Below, in pieces: positions 1 through 6,413 of a stretch of 7,479 bases of DNA. The notes under the pieces are model-generated. The model worked only from the letters and a program-made list of their open reading frames with translations. It searched no databases and was not told the origin of the DNA. The DNA lies in contig JAJDEK010000199.1 in NCBI GenBank assembly GCA_029259875.1, positions 1 to 7,479 of the forward strand, given 5' to 3'. Each line of letters begins with the position of its first letter. Within the stretch, counting starts at the first letter, position 1. A program made the position numbers and the translations under genes. The stretch is from Planctomycetaceae bacterium. GTDB lineage: Bacteria; Planctomycetota; Planctomycetia; Planctomycetales; Planctomycetaceae.

Positions 1-1873
1 GTTTTAAGGCATAATCGGCTTCTTTAAACAGGTATAACCAGGAACCTATGGCAACCAGGACTCCTGCATAGGCACCCGGTTTTGTGAGCCTTTTCCAATA
101 GACGGCTGCAAAGATAATCGGGAACAAACTGGAAAATCCACTAAAGCACCAGACCCCCAACGTAAATACACGCCGCGGTTCTAATAAACTAAAACCATAG
201 GTAATGGCCACAACTAGAATAATAAAGAGCCGTGCCATCATGACAACCTGTTTATCTGTAAAACGATCTTTTCCACCGTAATGGACTACAATATCTTCTG
301 TAAACATGGTTCCGATACATAAGAATTGACTGTCCAGCGATGACATAATCGCTGCCAGAATTCCTGCAGTCAGGAAACCGGCTAACACGGGGGATGTCAT
401 CTTTTTCACCATCGCCGCGAGAACTGCATTCGCGGGGAAGTGGGGTGGGAATAAGGGAGCACCATTCAATGTTGCTGAAGTAGCCCACACTCCAATCAGC
501 ACACAGGGAACCCATACGATCATAATAAAGAGTGGATGTGCGATGACGGGCAGCTTAAAGGTGCCCGCACTACGCGCGGTAAGCCAATGTTGGAACAAGT
601 GAGGAAACATACCTACCGAGAGTGGCACGAAGATATAGGTGAAGAACACGAGCTTGCTCATGGGATGTGGAGCATCAGGCGCCCAACTGGTAGCACGATA
701 AACGCCGAGTGCTTTTTTAATTGTCCATTTCTTTCCTTTGGAGGGATCGTTCGGATCCAGATCATGCTCAGGATGCCCTACTTTATCGGCAAAAATCAAC
801 ATCGCCTGTTCTTTTTCGGCATTTGCCTTACGAGGATATTCCTTCAAATCATGGTGCGACATCAAACCCATCGTCCATTTTTCAGGAAAGGGATCTGGCA
901 TCACTCTGTCATCTTGCTTCAACAGAGCCTTGTTGACCTGCTCACTTGTGAGATCATAGAGCTCGTTCTTGCTGGCATAGATGGCTTCTGCGACGGTTTG
1001 CCAGTTGGGCATACGTGGTTTGAATTCTTTGTACGCCTCTGCTTTTTGTTCTGGTGTCAGTGTGAGCGTTTTCAGGACACGTCGGGCATAGTTGTATTTG
1101 GCGATTAAAGTCCAGCGTTTATAACGTTCGGCATATCGTTCGCGGTCTAGAGGGTCGACACCTCGCATTAGCTTGGAAGGATTTTTTTCCAGTACCGCCT
1201 CACTGGCGGCATCTAGTCCTCCAAGTTTGCTGGAAATCACGACGAAAGTAACGACCCCCAAAACCATAAATACCAGTGTCTGAAAGGTATTCGCCCAAGT
1301 CGTCCCTCGCATGCCTCCAAAAAAGACATAGATCAGTACAACCAGACTGATTACCAAAGATCCGAGCCAAGGAGGAACGCCGTAGTCGTAGGCCGCGAAG
1401 GAACTTTCAAACGCGCCTTCGGTGATACTGCTGATTACCACTCCAGATGCCATCACCCCGATCAATAGGTAGGGAATGACCAAACCTACTAGAACCGGAA
1501 AAAGAATGACTCCGATGCGGTCGCTTTCGAGACGGTCACGAAAAAATTGAATCTGAGTGGTGTAACCATATTTATATCCCCATGACCAAAGTTTAATCCC
1601 CAAGAGGAAGAAACAGAGCGAGTGAATAATTCCACTGGATGAAGCCAGCAGCCCATAGACGCCAACGCCTTCTTTGTAAGCTTCACCACTCGAACCAACC
1701 AAGGCAAACGCTGTCATCGTGGTGCCGAAGATGGACATCAACAACAGAAAAGGGCCAATGGAATGGCTGGCCAGCATGTAGTCCTTACTGGTCCCCTTAA
1801 AGAGCCGGCTTGAGAACAGGCCTAGACACAGCAGTAAACCCAAATAAATTCCAATGATTACCAACTGAGTCAT
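1..1873 (-). CDS. Sodium:solute symporter (SSS family), large form, C-terminus cut by window edge
   Basis: Predicted inner-membrane transporter coupling Na+ influx to uptake of an unidentified organic solute (LeuT-fold SSS family, as in PutP and PanF). Reading the minus strand from the ATG at 1873 gives 624 codons with no stop. Hydrophobic segments lie near residues 3-21, 42-62, 72-95, 121-145, 167-186 and 194-213, with more after residue 405. The stretch FGTTMTAFALVGSSG (49-63) fits the unwound first core helix, and ILAAIMSSLDSQ (about 505-516) fits the helix carrying the Na2-site serines (S511, S512). Family members are usually about 480-550 residues; the excess here is a hydrophilic insertion of about 190 residues (214-403) between the sixth and seventh membrane segments. 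The start overlaps the stop of the DUF3311 gene (TAATG), and an AGGAG lies 10 bases upstream, inside that gene. Family assignment is firm; the substrate cannot be read from the sequence. Confidence 0.93.
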   Translation of the reverse strand, partial: MTQLVIIGIYLGLLLCLGLFSSRLFKGTSKDYMLASHSIGPFLLLMSIFGTTMTAFALVGSSGEAYKEGVGVYGLLASSSGIIHSLCFFLLGIKLWSWGYKYGYTTQIQFFRDRLESDRIGVILFPVLVGLVIPYLLIGVMASGVVISSITEGAFESSFAAYDYGVPPWLGSLVISLVVLIYVFFGGMRGTTWANTFQTLVFMVLGVVTFVVISSKLGGLDAASEAVLEKNPSKLMRGVDPLDRERYAERYKRWTLIAKYNYARRVLKTLTLTPEQKAEAYKEFKPRMPNWQTVAEAIYASKNELYDLTSEQVNKALLKQDDRVMPDPFPEKWTMGLMSHHDLKEYPRKANAEKEQAMLIFADKVGHPEHDLDPNDPSKGKKWTIKKALGVYRATSWAPDAPHPMSKLVFFTYIFVPLSVGMFPHLFQHWLTARSAGTFKLPVIAHPLFIMIVWVPCVLIGVWATSATLNGAPLFPPHFPANAVLAAMVKKMTSPVLAGFLTAGILAAIMSSLDSQFLCIGTMFTEDIVVHYGGKDRFTDKQVVMMARLFIILVVAITYGFSLLEPRRVFTLGVWCFSGFSSLFPIIFAAVYWKRLTKPGAYAGVLVAIGSWLYLFKEADYALK

Positions 1874-2109
1874 TATTCTGTTTCTCCTGTTTCCTGTGCA
1901 GCGGGCTCCTGAGTCACTTTTTCGAGATGGTGTGGCCAGGCAAATTTTGTAGCGAGAAACCAGACAAAGGCTGCACCCATAGAAATTCCCGCTTGATACA
2001 ACAGAGAAATGGGCATGAAACCAAAAATGAGTCTTTTGTCATCCCATAACCAGTTGTCCTGGTGAAGAATGATAAGCACGATAACCAATCCATAAATGGC
2101 GTATCTCAT
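1873..2109 (-). CDS. DUF3311-like small membrane protein, partner of the symporter
   Basis: A 78-residue protein with two hydrophobic segments (about residues 3-16 and 37-55) and a polar C-terminal tail rich in Glu, Gln and Thr. The segment between the helices, HQDNWLWDDKRLIFGFMPIS (16-35), followed by LLYQAGIS, matches what I recall of DUF3311 proteins: a short first helix, an aromatic loop, a 'fG.Pi.l.y' stretch and a second helix. Genes of this family are commonly found directly before SSS symporter genes, and here the stop codon shares one base with the symporter start, so the two are very probably translated together. The role is unknown; an accessory or assembly subunit of the transporter is a reasonable inference. 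The ribosome binding site before the ATG is weak (GAAAAG about 7 bases upstream). Confidence is high that it is a gene and good for the family. Confidence 0.85.
   Translation of the reverse strand: MRYAIYGLVIVLIILHQDNWLWDDKRLIFGFMPISLLYQAGISMGAAFVWFLATKFAWPHHLEKVTQEPAAQETGETE
1884..1888 (-). promoter_or_regulatory. Ribosome binding site of the symporter, inside the DUF3311 gene
   Basis: On the minus strand AGGAG lies 10 bases before the symporter ATG at 1873 and within the last codons of the upstream gene. Together with the TAATG overlap it supports this start codon and suggests translational coupling. Confidence 0.6.
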
Positions 2110-2308
2110 AAGTCATCTTTTCTAAATTGACAGAGTCGTTCCAGGTGGGTTTGCAAATGCCAGATGGTAGCAATGGTTTTGGCGGGAGGTAAGGATCTCA
2201 CAGCCCTACTGATTCGCACTGGAATCCCATTGTGACAAATTTTCCAGGGTCTCACAACGTAACGGTCGGGATTGTGGCAAGAAACCCGCTAGATCTACTT
2301 GAAAATAT

Positions 2309-2337
2309 CGCTTGAGCGCTAATTTCTGTTTACAGAA
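2309..2337. promoter_or_regulatory. Two adjacent short palindromes, candidate operator
   Basis: CGCT-TG-AGCG (2309-2318) and TTCTGT-TT-ACAGAA (2324-2337) are both perfect inverted repeats with 2-base centres, and their centres are 17 bases apart. They sit about midway between the divergent starts at 2109 and 2476. A regulator binding site is possible, but no regulator gene is in the window, and arms of 4 and 6 bases can occur by chance. Confidence 0.3.
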
Positions 2338-2463
2338 TTACTGTTCAGCAGATCTCGGCCTTTTCGAAACTTCATACACAAATTCCAGGCTTGCAAATGG
2401 TGGACGCTCTCCTCAGAATGGTGGCTTACGTAAAATTATTGACCTGTTCTAATTAAGGCTTTT

Positions 2464-2470
2464 AGAGAGG
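2464..2470 (+). promoter_or_regulatory. Ribosome binding site of the DUF1080 gene
   Basis: AGAGAGG ends 5 bases before the ATG at 2476. It supports this start, which is also the one that gives a proper signal peptide. Confidence 0.6.
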
Positions 2471-2475
2471 ATAGG

Positions 2476-3552
2476 ATGTTGATATTCCGTCTTGTACTTG
2501 TCGTTTTTTTCTGTGTCACCGGTTTCATGTCATCTGACGTATTGGCTCAAGCTAAGAAAGGCGACAAGAAATTTGCGATTCTGGATATCAACAAAGTTGA
2601 TGAGGATTTTCAATTTCAAGGCGAATACTACGGCTTGATCGGAACAGACTGTTCCTGGTGTGGGGAATCTGCGATGGGGCTGCAAGTCGTTGCCCGTGGA
2701 GAGGGAAAGTTTATTGCCTCTCTCTACGACGGAGGACTTCCTGGGAATGGCTGGGATTATTCTGAGAGAAGAGAATTGCAGGGAACACGTAACGAGGATG
2801 TGCTCACTCTCAATGGAGATCAATTCTCTCTTCAGGTAAAAAAAGGAGGACTTGTTGATGTACGAGATCTGGCCGGACATCGACTCGGTCAGCTTTCCAA
2901 ATATCAGCGCACCAGTCTAACGCTTGGCGCAAAACCACCTGCCAATGCAACGGTATTGTTTGATGGATCGTCTGTTGAACATTTTAAGAATGGTAAAATT
3001 ACCGACGAGGGCCTGTTAAGTATCGGAACAGAATTTAAAAAGAAATATCGCAGTTTTCGTCTGCACGTTGAGTTCCGGCTGCCTTATATGCCATATGCCA
3101 CGGGACAGGCACGAAGTAATAGCGGTATCTATCTACAGAGTCGTTATGAAGTCCAGGTTCTTGATTCATTCGGCTTAGAGGGAGTCGAAAACGAATGCGG
3201 TGGGCTCTATAAGCAGAAACGGGCCGATGTCAACATGTGCTTTCCTCCTCTTTCGTGGCAGACTTATGATATCGCTTTTGTCGCGCCTCGGTTTGATGAA
3301 GCAGGCAAAAAAATCAAAAATGCCTATATAACTGTTTTACACAACGGCGTTCCCATTCATCAAGATTATTCCATTATTGCCAAAACAGGCGGTGGCAAGC
3401 AGGAAGGGGCCGAACTATTTCCGACTAAGCTACAGGATCATAGTAACCCAGTTCGTTTTCGAAATATTTGGATCGTTGATTTAAGCGACCAGCCCGATCC
3501 AGCTTATTGTTTTCCCTGCCAGCCCCTGCTTTGTGAAGGCTGTTCCTATTAA
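2476..3552 (+). CDS. Secreted DUF1080 (3-keto-disaccharide hydrolase fold) protein with a Cys-rich tail
   Basis: 358 residues, probably exported. Residues 1-24 form a signal peptide (R5, hydrophobic 6-17, then DVLA before Q25) with a likely signal peptidase I cut after A24; there is no lipobox. Residues about 40-150 form an N-terminal domain I do not recognise, with a CSWC pair (C59, C62). Residues about 156-337 look like a DUF1080 (PF06439) beta-sandwich: LFDGSS (161-166), a beta segment SFRLHVEFRLPY, and the family hallmark RSNSGIYLQSRYEVQVLDSF (213-232), followed by 'W-x-T-Y-D-I-A-F-V-A-P-R-F'. The family fold resembles concanavalin-type lectins and GH16 glucanases, and some members hydrolyse 3-keto-glycosides; activity here is inferred only. 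The protein ends in CFPCQPLLCEGC (345-356). It is divergent from the symporter unit and separated from the next start by 237 bases, so probably transcribed alone. Confidence 0.88.
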   Translation: MLIFRLVLVVFFCVTGFMSSDVLAQAKKGDKKFAILDINKVDEDFQFQGEYYGLIGTDCSWCGESAMGLQVVARGEGKFIASLYDGGLPGNGWDYSERRELQGTRNEDVLTLNGDQFSLQVKKGGLVDVRDLAGHRLGQLSKYQRTSLTLGAKPPANATVLFDGSSVEHFKNGKITDEGLLSIGTEFKKKYRSFRLHVEFRLPYMPYATGQARSNSGIYLQSRYEVQVLDSFGLEGVENECGGLYKQKRADVNMCFPPLSWQTYDIAFVAPRFDEAGKKIKNAYITVLHNGVPIHQDYSIIAKTGGGKQEGAELFPTKLQDHSNPVRFRNIWIVDLSDQPDPAYCFPCQPLLCEGCSY

Positions 3553-3789
3553 AGAAACACCAGTCTGGTATGGTTCTAACCCGATCAAAAAATTCGAGTT
3601 AAGACATTCGAAGGCCGATATTTCTGTTCGCGTCTTGCCTTGTTTTTCAAAGCAGTTACAATAAAGGTGGCGTCTCTTAAAGTGCTATCGCTACTAGGCA
3701 TGCGCTGATAGAGTCATATTTGATTCATTCCAATTGTTGTATTTTATCTGGTGAAGACAAACCAAGAAGGTACAACACAGGGAAAACTG
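3553..3789 (+). other. Intergenic region before the NfeD/FloA genes
   Basis: 237 bases with no gene that I can support. A GTG at 3751 would extend the NfeD frame by 13 codons but has no ribosome binding site. A weak hairpin is possible between CTATC (3685-3689) and GATAG (3707-3711). TTGATT (3720-3725) and TTTTAT (3742-3747) are 16 bases apart, but the second is a poor -10 match. No clear terminator with a T-run follows the DUF1080 stop. Confidence 0.5.
3779..3783 (+). promoter_or_regulatory. Ribosome binding site that fixes the NfeD start
   Basis: AGGGA lies 6 bases before the ATG at 3790. The alternative GTG at 3751 in the same frame has nothing comparable and would put 13 polar residues in front of the first membrane helix, so the ATG is preferred. 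Confidence 0.65.
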
Positions 3790-4386
3790 ATGGATTATTC
3801 ATTTATTGCAATTCTGGCATTAGCAGTGACTTTGATGCTGTTTGTCGCTGAGATCTTTGTTCCCTCTGCAGGAATGATTGCAGTGCTGGCGCTATTATGC
3901 CTGGCTGCTTCGGTGTGGTCTGCCTGGATGGCCTGGTGGGATACAAGCCCTTCTATCTGGTGGACTTATATTGCCAGTGTTTTGATTATGATTCCAACAA
4001 CCTTGGGTTTTGCCGTCAAATTTTTCCCTAACACAACTTGGGGCAAAAAAATCATTCACGAAGTTCCGACCTTGGAAGAAGTGACCGGGTTTCGGGAAGA
4101 AACTGAACATCTGCGTTCACTCATTGGCAAAATTGGCAAAACTCAAACTCTTTTGAACCCCAGTGGGTTTGTACTCGTTAATGATGAAAGACTTAATTGT
4201 GAAAGTCAGGGAATGATTATTGATCCACAAGTGAATGTAGAGATAATCGCTGTGGAAGGCGCAAGACTGGTAGTGAAAGTGGCAAAACAAACCCCGACTG
4301 AAACCTCACATTCAGATTCTGAAAAACCTGCCTTTGGTGACCCAGTGGCAAATGATACACTCGATTTCGAAGTACCTGAAAGCTAA
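3790..4386 (+). CDS. Short NfeD-family membrane protein (partner of FloA)
   Basis: 198 residues from the ATG at 3790. Three membrane segments (about 5-23, 28-49, 57-78) include the family-like E21-x3-P25-x2-G28 turn between the first two. A linker (about 80-111) leads to an OB-fold domain (about 112-165) with the typical pattern IGKIGKTQTLLNPSGFVLV, then 'SQGMIIDPQVNVEIIAVEGARLVVKV'-like strands (the glycine usual before the 'V-x-V' strand is replaced by PQ). The acidic tail (about 168-198) is probably disordered. The ClpP-like serine protease domain of long NfeD proteins is absent, so this is the short form. NfeD proteins associate with SPFH/flotillin proteins in membrane microdomains; floA follows 141 bases downstream, which strongly supports the call. 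A GTG at 3751 would give 211 residues but is less likely. Confidence 0.88.
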   Translation: MDYSFIAILALAVTLMLFVAEIFVPSAGMIAVLALLCLAASVWSAWMAWWDTSPSIWWTYIASVLIMIPTTLGFAVKFFPNTTWGKKIIHEVPTLEEVTGFREETEHLRSLIGKIGKTQTLLNPSGFVLVNDERLNCESQGMIIDPQVNVEIIAVEGARLVVKVAKQTPTETSHSDSEKPAFGDPVANDTLDFEVPES

Positions 4387-4527
4387 TTATTCCAGTAGTC
4401 TCTAGCTGGCTTTCAGAAATTACTTTACAATTAGCAAATATGGTAAACTGGACGGATTTCAAAGACAGATTCAACAGGCTGAGAACATCACATGGATCTA
4501 CATTATTCTTAGGATAGGAAAGCAACA
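4387..4527 (+). other. Spacer between the NfeD gene and floA
   Basis: 141 bases without a gene. The spacing is long enough for floA to have its own promoter, but the best boxes (TTTACA at 4424-4429 and TAAACT at 4444-4449) are only 14 bases apart, too close for a normal sigma70 site. AGGAA at 4516-4520 is the floA ribosome binding site, 7 bases before its ATG. Confidence 0.5.
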
Positions 4528-5577
4528 ATGAGCGCCTTGAATATTCTGGCTGCCGACAACAACGCCACAATCGCCTGGATTGTTGGAATCGTTATTTTTC
4601 TCGGTATGTTGGTCTTTTTTGCAGTGTTTGCCAGATATGCTGGTTTATGGGTTCAGTGCAAGATGACGAATGCCAAGATCTCATTTCCCAATTTGGTGAT
4701 GATGACCATTCGAAAAGTAAATCCGACCATTATCGCCCGCAGTAAAATTATGGCGATACAGTCTGGTATCACTCGCCACTATGATATTTCCACGCGAGAC
4801 CTGGAAGCCCATTATCTGGCAGGCGGAAATGTGCCAAATGTGATTCGTGCTTTGATTGCCTCTCAGCGGGCAAAAATTGAACTCGATTGGCAGGCTGCAC
4901 AAGCAATTGACTTGGCAGGACGAGATATTCTGGACGCGGTTCGTACCAGCGTGTATCCCAAAGTCATCGATTGCCCTGATCCACGTAAAAATAATAGTAC
5001 TTTGGATGCTGTCGCCGGCGATGGCATTCAGCTAAACGTACGTGCCAGAGTCACCGTACGAACCAACTTAAAACAGTTAGTCGGTGGTGCTACCGAAGAG
5101 ACTGTGATTGCCCGTGTAGGACAGGGGATTGTGCAGGCCATTGGTTCAACGGAAACCTATAAAAAAGTTCTTGAGAACCCGGACAAAATCTCGCAAATCG
5201 TGTTGGATGAAGGTCTTGAGAAACAAACGGCTTACACGATCGTATCGATTGACATTGCCGACATTGATGTAGGCGAAAACATTGGAGCACGCTTACAGGC
5301 GGACCATGCAGAAGCAGAGATGCGGGTTGCTCAAGCTAAAGCGGAGCAACGGCGCGCTGATCAACAGGCCCGGGAACAAGAAATGGTGGCGCTGACTCAA
5401 GAAAATCGGGCACATGTTGTATTGGCGGAAGCTAAAGTTCCCGAAGCAATTGCGCAATCGTTTCGTTCGAAAAAAATTGGCTTACTTGATTATTACGAGC
5501 TGAAAAATATTCAAGCCGATACCAAAATGAGAGACTCAATCGGAACTCCTGAAAGAGAAGTCACTACTTCCCCATAG
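4528..5577 (+). CDS. floA: Flotillin-like protein FloA (SPFH superfamily)
   Basis: 349 residues, slightly longer than the roughly 330 usual for FloA (Bacillus YqfA). A short polar N-terminus precedes a single hydrophobic membrane segment (about 15-35), then the SPFH domain: '[10 protein letters not shown]', [13 protein letters not shown], the FloA-typical [20 protein letters not shown], and '[25 protein letters not shown]' (quoted in part as [20 protein letters not shown]). The later part, from the [20 protein letters not shown] region on, is a heptad-rich helical stretch full of Ala, Glu, Gln and Arg that drives oligomerisation in flotillins, ending with [20 protein letters not shown]. FloA forms membrane scaffolds (functional microdomains) that help organise signalling, secretion and cell-wall enzymes. 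It ends in TAG directly followed by in-frame TAA. The upstream NfeD gene is the expected partner. Family and name are secure from the conserved stretches. Confidence 0.95.
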   Translation: MSALNILAADNNATIAWIVGIVIFLGMLVFFAVFARYAGLWVQCKMTNAKISFPNLVMMTIRKVNPTIIARSKIMAIQSGITRHYDISTRDLEAHYLAGGNVPNVIRALIASQRAKIELDWQAAQAIDLAGRDILDAVRTSVYPKVIDCPDPRKNNSTLDAVAGDGIQLNVRARVTVRTNLKQLVGGATEETVIARVGQGIVQAIGSTETYKKVLENPDKISQIVLDEGLEKQTAYTIVSIDIADIDVGENIGARLQADHAEAEMRVAQAKAEQRRADQQAREQEMVALTQENRAHVVLAEAKVPEAIAQSFRSKKIGLLDYYELKNIQADTKMRDSIGTPEREVTTSP

Positions 5578-5635
5578 TAATTGATATGAGGGTTACTTCT
5601 CAAAAGGTTAATCCGTGAGATGTGAATGAAAGATC

Positions 5636-5639
5636 GAGG
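5636..5639 (+). promoter_or_regulatory. Ribosome binding site of the gene after floA
   Basis: GAGG lies 7 bases before the ATG at 5647 and supports that start. Confidence 0.5.
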
Positions 5640-5646
5640 TTAATTT

Positions 5647-6348
5647 ATGGGTGTTCCTATCTTTGCAGTCGACATTATTGGAATTCTCTTTGGTGTCATC
5701 TTCCTGGTTATCAGTGCCGTGAGTGCCATCAGTAACATTGCCAAGGAAAAGAATAAGCCACAGCCCGGTAAGATCAAACAAAAAGCGGCGCTCCAGAATG
5801 AATTAGAAAAATTTCTGCAAGAGGCGATTAATCCTCAGCAGCAGAAAAAACAGAAACCAGTTGAAGTCGATTTTTTTGAAGAGGATGATTTCGAAGTTGC
5901 CGCTCCCGTCCAACAAACTCCGCCACGGCGCAGGCGTCAACAAAAAACGACACAGTCTCAGCGGAGACAGTCCCAAGAGGCTAAGCAAAACAGGCCGCCT
6001 GTTAGCAAACCAATCGAAGCAACTGATAAGCCTCAAGAGTCACATCGCGAGCGGGCTGATCTTAAGGCTCAAGAACGACATGAACGATTAGGAGGATCTC
6101 TGCGTGAGCGCATTCAGCAGAAACATGACACCCATGTGCAAACGAGCATTCATTCTGATATTGGCGGTAATGTCAGCAAACGTCTTTCAAAGAAATTTGG
6201 CTCCCGAGCAAATGAAACGAAGAGTCGTATTTCTAAACCGTCGGGAGTTAAAATCAACCGGGGATTGATAAAAGATCCTAAATCATTACGGCAAGCAATT
6301 ATTTTGAATGAAATTCTTTCCCCTCCTAAAGCACTCCGTCGTTCCTGA
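5647..6348 (+). CDS. Unrecognised single-pass membrane protein with long charged tail and C-terminal motif
   Basis: 233 residues; I do not recognise a named family. Residues about 5-29 form one hydrophobic segment (VDIIGILFGVIFLVISAVSA), and the Lys-rich sequence right after it suggests the rest is cytoplasmic. Next come a short helix (about 45-60, LQNELEKFLQEA), an acidic patch (FFEEDDFE), then a long stretch rich in Gln, Arg, Lys and Pro (about 85-140, including PPRRRRQQ) that is probably disordered. A helical basic region (RLGGSLRERIQQKHDTHV and on) follows, and the protein closes with a compact hydrophobic motif, LRQAIILNEILSPPKALR, in its last 20 residues. A similar 'LRxAxxxxEIL' ending occurs, as I recall, on other uncharacterised membrane-anchored bacterial proteins. 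The gene lies 69 bases after floA on the same strand, so a role at FloA membrane domains is a plausible inference, not shown. Confidence 0.8.
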   Translation: MGVPIFAVDIIGILFGVIFLVISAVSAISNIAKEKNKPQPGKIKQKAALQNELEKFLQEAINPQQQKKQKPVEVDFFEEDDFEVAAPVQQTPPRRRRQQKTTQSQRRQSQEAKQNRPPVSKPIEATDKPQESHRERADLKAQERHERLGGSLRERIQQKHDTHVQTSIHSDIGGNVSKRLSKKFGSRANETKSRISKPSGVKINRGLIKDPKSLRQAIILNEILSPPKALRRS

Positions 6349-6413
6349 TTATGGTCTGTTCTAGTACGTCGCTTTGGTCTTGTTTGAAATAGATCAAAGC
6401 TGAGAAAAAGCGA

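Larger units (their letters stand above)
2110..2475. other. Divergent intergenic region, 366 bases, no gene seen
   Basis: This region separates the minus-strand DUF3311/symporter unit from the plus-strand DUF1080 gene, so it should hold both promoters. I found no good sigma70-type -35/-10 pair on either strand; a TTGACC at 2439-2444 lacks a matching -10 box at proper spacing before the ATG at 2476. It contains two neighbouring palindromes (2309-2318 and 2324-2337), an AATGGTGG direct repeat (2396-2403 and 2417-2424), two AGATCT sites (2291-2296, 2350-2355) and an approximate repeat GGRTCTCACA (near 2194 and 2248). The only reading frame just before the DUF1080 gene is 16 codons from the ATG at 2397-2399 and has no ribosome binding site. 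Confidence 0.7.

Noticed and set aside
536..1108. 190-codon plus-strand open frame
   Set aside because: It lies wholly opposite the symporter coding sequence, its translation has no family-like pattern, and the minus-strand frame has clear membrane helices and SSS motifs.
2397..2456. Possible 16-residue leader peptide before the DUF1080 gene
   Set aside because: No ribosome binding site before the ATG, no codon pattern suggesting attenuation, and no terminator hairpin after it.
2530..2880. 116-codon minus-strand open frame
   Set aside because: It is antisense to the start of the DUF1080 gene, which has a signal peptide, a good ribosome binding site and a recognisable domain.
3562..3572. ACCAG-T-CTGGT inverted repeat just after the DUF1080 stop, considered as a terminator
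   Set aside because: A one-base centre cannot form a proper loop, and no T-run follows.
3751..3789. GTG start giving a 13-residue longer NfeD protein
   Set aside because: No ribosome binding site, and the extension is polar in front of the first membrane helix; the ATG at 3790 has AGGGA at good spacing.
4217..4570. 117-codon minus-strand open frame across the NfeD-floA junction
   Set aside because: Overlaps two well-supported genes on the other strand and has no recognisable protein features.
5861..6091. 76-codon plus-strand open frame inside the gene after floA
   Set aside because: Shifted-frame reading of a low-complexity Lys/Gln/Arg-rich coding region; no start signals of its own.
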